Program-made: the position numbers and the translations under genes
Notes under the pieces: generated by a model
Databases searched by the model: none
The model's input: only the letters and a program-made list of their open reading frames with translations
Told to the model about the DNA's origin: nothing
Assembly: GCA_964479665.1 (NCBI GenBank)
Contig: CAYZNN010000005.1
Span: 74,320 to 138,319 of the forward strand
Direction of reading: 5' to 3'
DNA from: UBA2287 sp964479665
GTDB taxonomy: Bacteria; Bacteroidota; Bacteroidia; Bacteroidales; Tenuifilaceae
Length of the DNA: 64,000 bases
Part shown: positions 62,796-64,000 of the stretch, piece after piece
Numbering within the stretch: the stretch's first letter is position 1
Layout of the letters: each line of letters opens with the position of its first letter

Positions 62796-63985
62796 TCATA
62801 TACTATTTAAAAATCCATGTAAATCTTCTTCTGGACTAAGATTTAGCTTTTTCCTTAATCGCGATCGGCTTATAAATGCGCTCGATGGGAGAATATTAAA
62901 CATATCGGCCAATTCTTTGGTATTAAGGTCAATCTTTAAATAGGCGCACATACGTAAGTCGTGGGTTGAAAGGTCGGGGAAGTTGGTTTTAAGTTTTTTG
63001 AAAAAATCCTGATGCAGCTCATCCATTTGAATTTCGAACGTTTTGTAGTCTTTCTCGAGGAATGAATCGAGTAGCCTTTGTATTTCATTCAATTTATTCT
63101 TCAATGCAGCCGGATTCTTTTGGGCAATTTCAAATTGCTCTTTTAGGGTAATTAAAATGCGGCTTTTATCCTCATTATCCGTAGCTTTGCTTGCCAAATC
63201 AATAGTTTTATTTTTAAGTTGCTGCTTAATAATTTCATTTTCATTCTTTAAGCGTTCCTGTTCAAGCAACATAATCTCTTGTCGATATCTTTCTGCTTGC
63301 TGCTGGAGTGAATTCTTCTCTCTGATAAGCATTTGCTTCCTTTGTTTTTTCAACTTTACATTTTGCATAGTATAAACTTGAAAAACGACCAAAAAAACTA
63401 CTGCTAGATACAATATATAGGCGTACCAAGAATGAAACCAAGGAGTTGCAATTTGGAAAGAAATTGGATTAGAATCGAGAACCTTACCATTTATTTTAGC
63501 CCTAACCAAGAGGGTATACGAACCAAAATCCAAATTGTAAAATTCAAAAACGTTGTCTGGTTTCCATAAACTCCACTCTTTAGACCCCCGAAATTTGAAT
63601 TGATACTGAACCTCATCCTGATTAGGTACAATAAACTCAATTCTAAGGTTATTAAACTGAACGGGATTGAAGCTTCGGGGAAAAACAATTGGGTTTCAGT
63701 ATTATTGAAGGCTTCAATTTTTCTGTTTACAAGAATTGGAATACTCTTACTTTCTTCAATTGTATTTTTCAAGTACTTAAAAGCAAATTTGTTATGAATA
63801 GGGTAAAACTCATAATCGGCTTGTAATTGAACCTGTACGTAATCACCAGGAAGTATTGAATTAATATTTGGATAATTTATTTTAGTTGCAGTTTGTGCAA
63901 AAATATTCTCGGTTGGGTTGTATACGTATTGAAAATGATCGGTTAAACCCAAATCCGTCATTAGAAAATTAACTTTATACTTCAT
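62796..63985 (-). pseudogene. Frameshifted membrane-anchored Y_Y_Y/HTH regulator
   Basis: Two overlapping minus-strand frames make one protein of about 395 residues if one base is restored in the C-run at 63677-63680 (frame ends QLFFP, continues as RSFNPVQFNNLRIEF). The joined protein has a beta-rich sensor part with a Y_Y_Y domain (YQFKFRGSKEWSLW... YTLLVRAKING), a membrane segment (YAYILYLAVVFLVVFQVY), a long coiled coil, and a C-terminal helix-turn-helix (THDLRMCAYLKIDLNTKELADMF). Stop codons lie just upstream of the ATG at 63985, so the N-terminus may be truncated. This resembles the SusR/hybrid-type regulators without a kinase. Confidence 0.75.
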
Positions 63986-64000
63986 AAGGAAGGGTTATCA

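Noticed and set aside
62560..62799. Minus-strand frame of 79 codons between tRNA-Arg and the regulator
   Set aside because: It overlaps the tRNA terminator, has no promoter and no plausible fold; the sequence looks like non-coding filler.
1..64000. CRISPR arrays, insertion sequences, prophage or restriction systems
   Set aside because: I saw no regularly spaced repeats, transposase, integrase, capsid, methylase or nuclease genes of such systems.

Overview
This window is a chromosomal segment of a Bacteroidota bacterium, most likely from the order Bacteroidales or a near relative. The base composition is moderately AT-rich. Most genes have no Shine-Dalgarno sequence, and many upstream regions carry the Bacteroidota -7 promoter box TAnnTTTG. 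Lineage-typical genes support this: a DUF4293 membrane protein, a lone dihydroorotate-dehydrogenase-like protein family, a serC-serA-DUF1015 operon, and a zapA / 6S RNA / rny neighbourhood. Almost everything is core housekeeping. I see no prophage, insertion sequence, CRISPR array or classical defence island.

Layout. 1-12.7 kb: a truncated SAM hydroxide adenosyltransferase, DUF4293 protein, exported alpha/beta hydrolase, an SPFH / ribbon-helix-helix / zinc-ribbon operon with a palindrome on its promoter, an RpoE-like sigma factor, uvrA, a secreted protein plus lipoprotein pair, a HEAT-like protein, a first DHOD-like enzyme, a YggS-type PLP protein and a CDF transporter. 12.8-19 kb: the serine operon (serC, serA, DUF1015), a ComB-type phosphatase, gcvT and nth. 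19-25 kb: a possible leader RNA, an M16 peptidase and clpB behind two copies of a palindromic motif. 25-37.3 kb: creD, a STAS/HPt signalling pair, an AlaX-like editing protein, an OsmC protein, sfsA, mgsA, a methyltransferase, a TPR protein, a second DHOD-like paralogue, dapA, ligA and a 59-residue winged-helix protein.

37.5-47.4 kb: a GH13 alpha-amylase, then a metal-resistance block on the minus strand: a His-rich secreted protein, a His-rich lipoprotein, an RND adaptor, a CzcA/CusA-type pump, a TolC-type channel, a CDF transporter and a decayed second cation transporter. The last is a pseudogene with one stop and one frameshift. 47.6-52.7 kb: five genes for acidic nucleotide sugars of the WbpB/D/E type, for a surface polysaccharide. 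52.8-55.3 kb: rny, a 6S-like RNA, zapA and a small coiled-coil partner. 55.4-62.4 kb: an M23 peptidase, a LpxL-like acyltransferase, an exported protein, anmK, a C69 dipeptidase and rplS. 62.4-64 kb: tRNA-Arg(ACG) and a frameshifted membrane-anchored Y_Y_Y/HTH regulator at the edge.

The most useful second-look items are non-coding or broken loci: the palindrome overlapping the SPFH operon promoter, the paired CATACTG palindromes before clpB, the leader with competing hairpins before the M16 peptidase, the 6S RNA, the two disrupted genes, and two DHOD-like paralogues that lack the usual catalytic motif. No clearly new multi-gene system is evident. The SPFH operon is the closest candidate.
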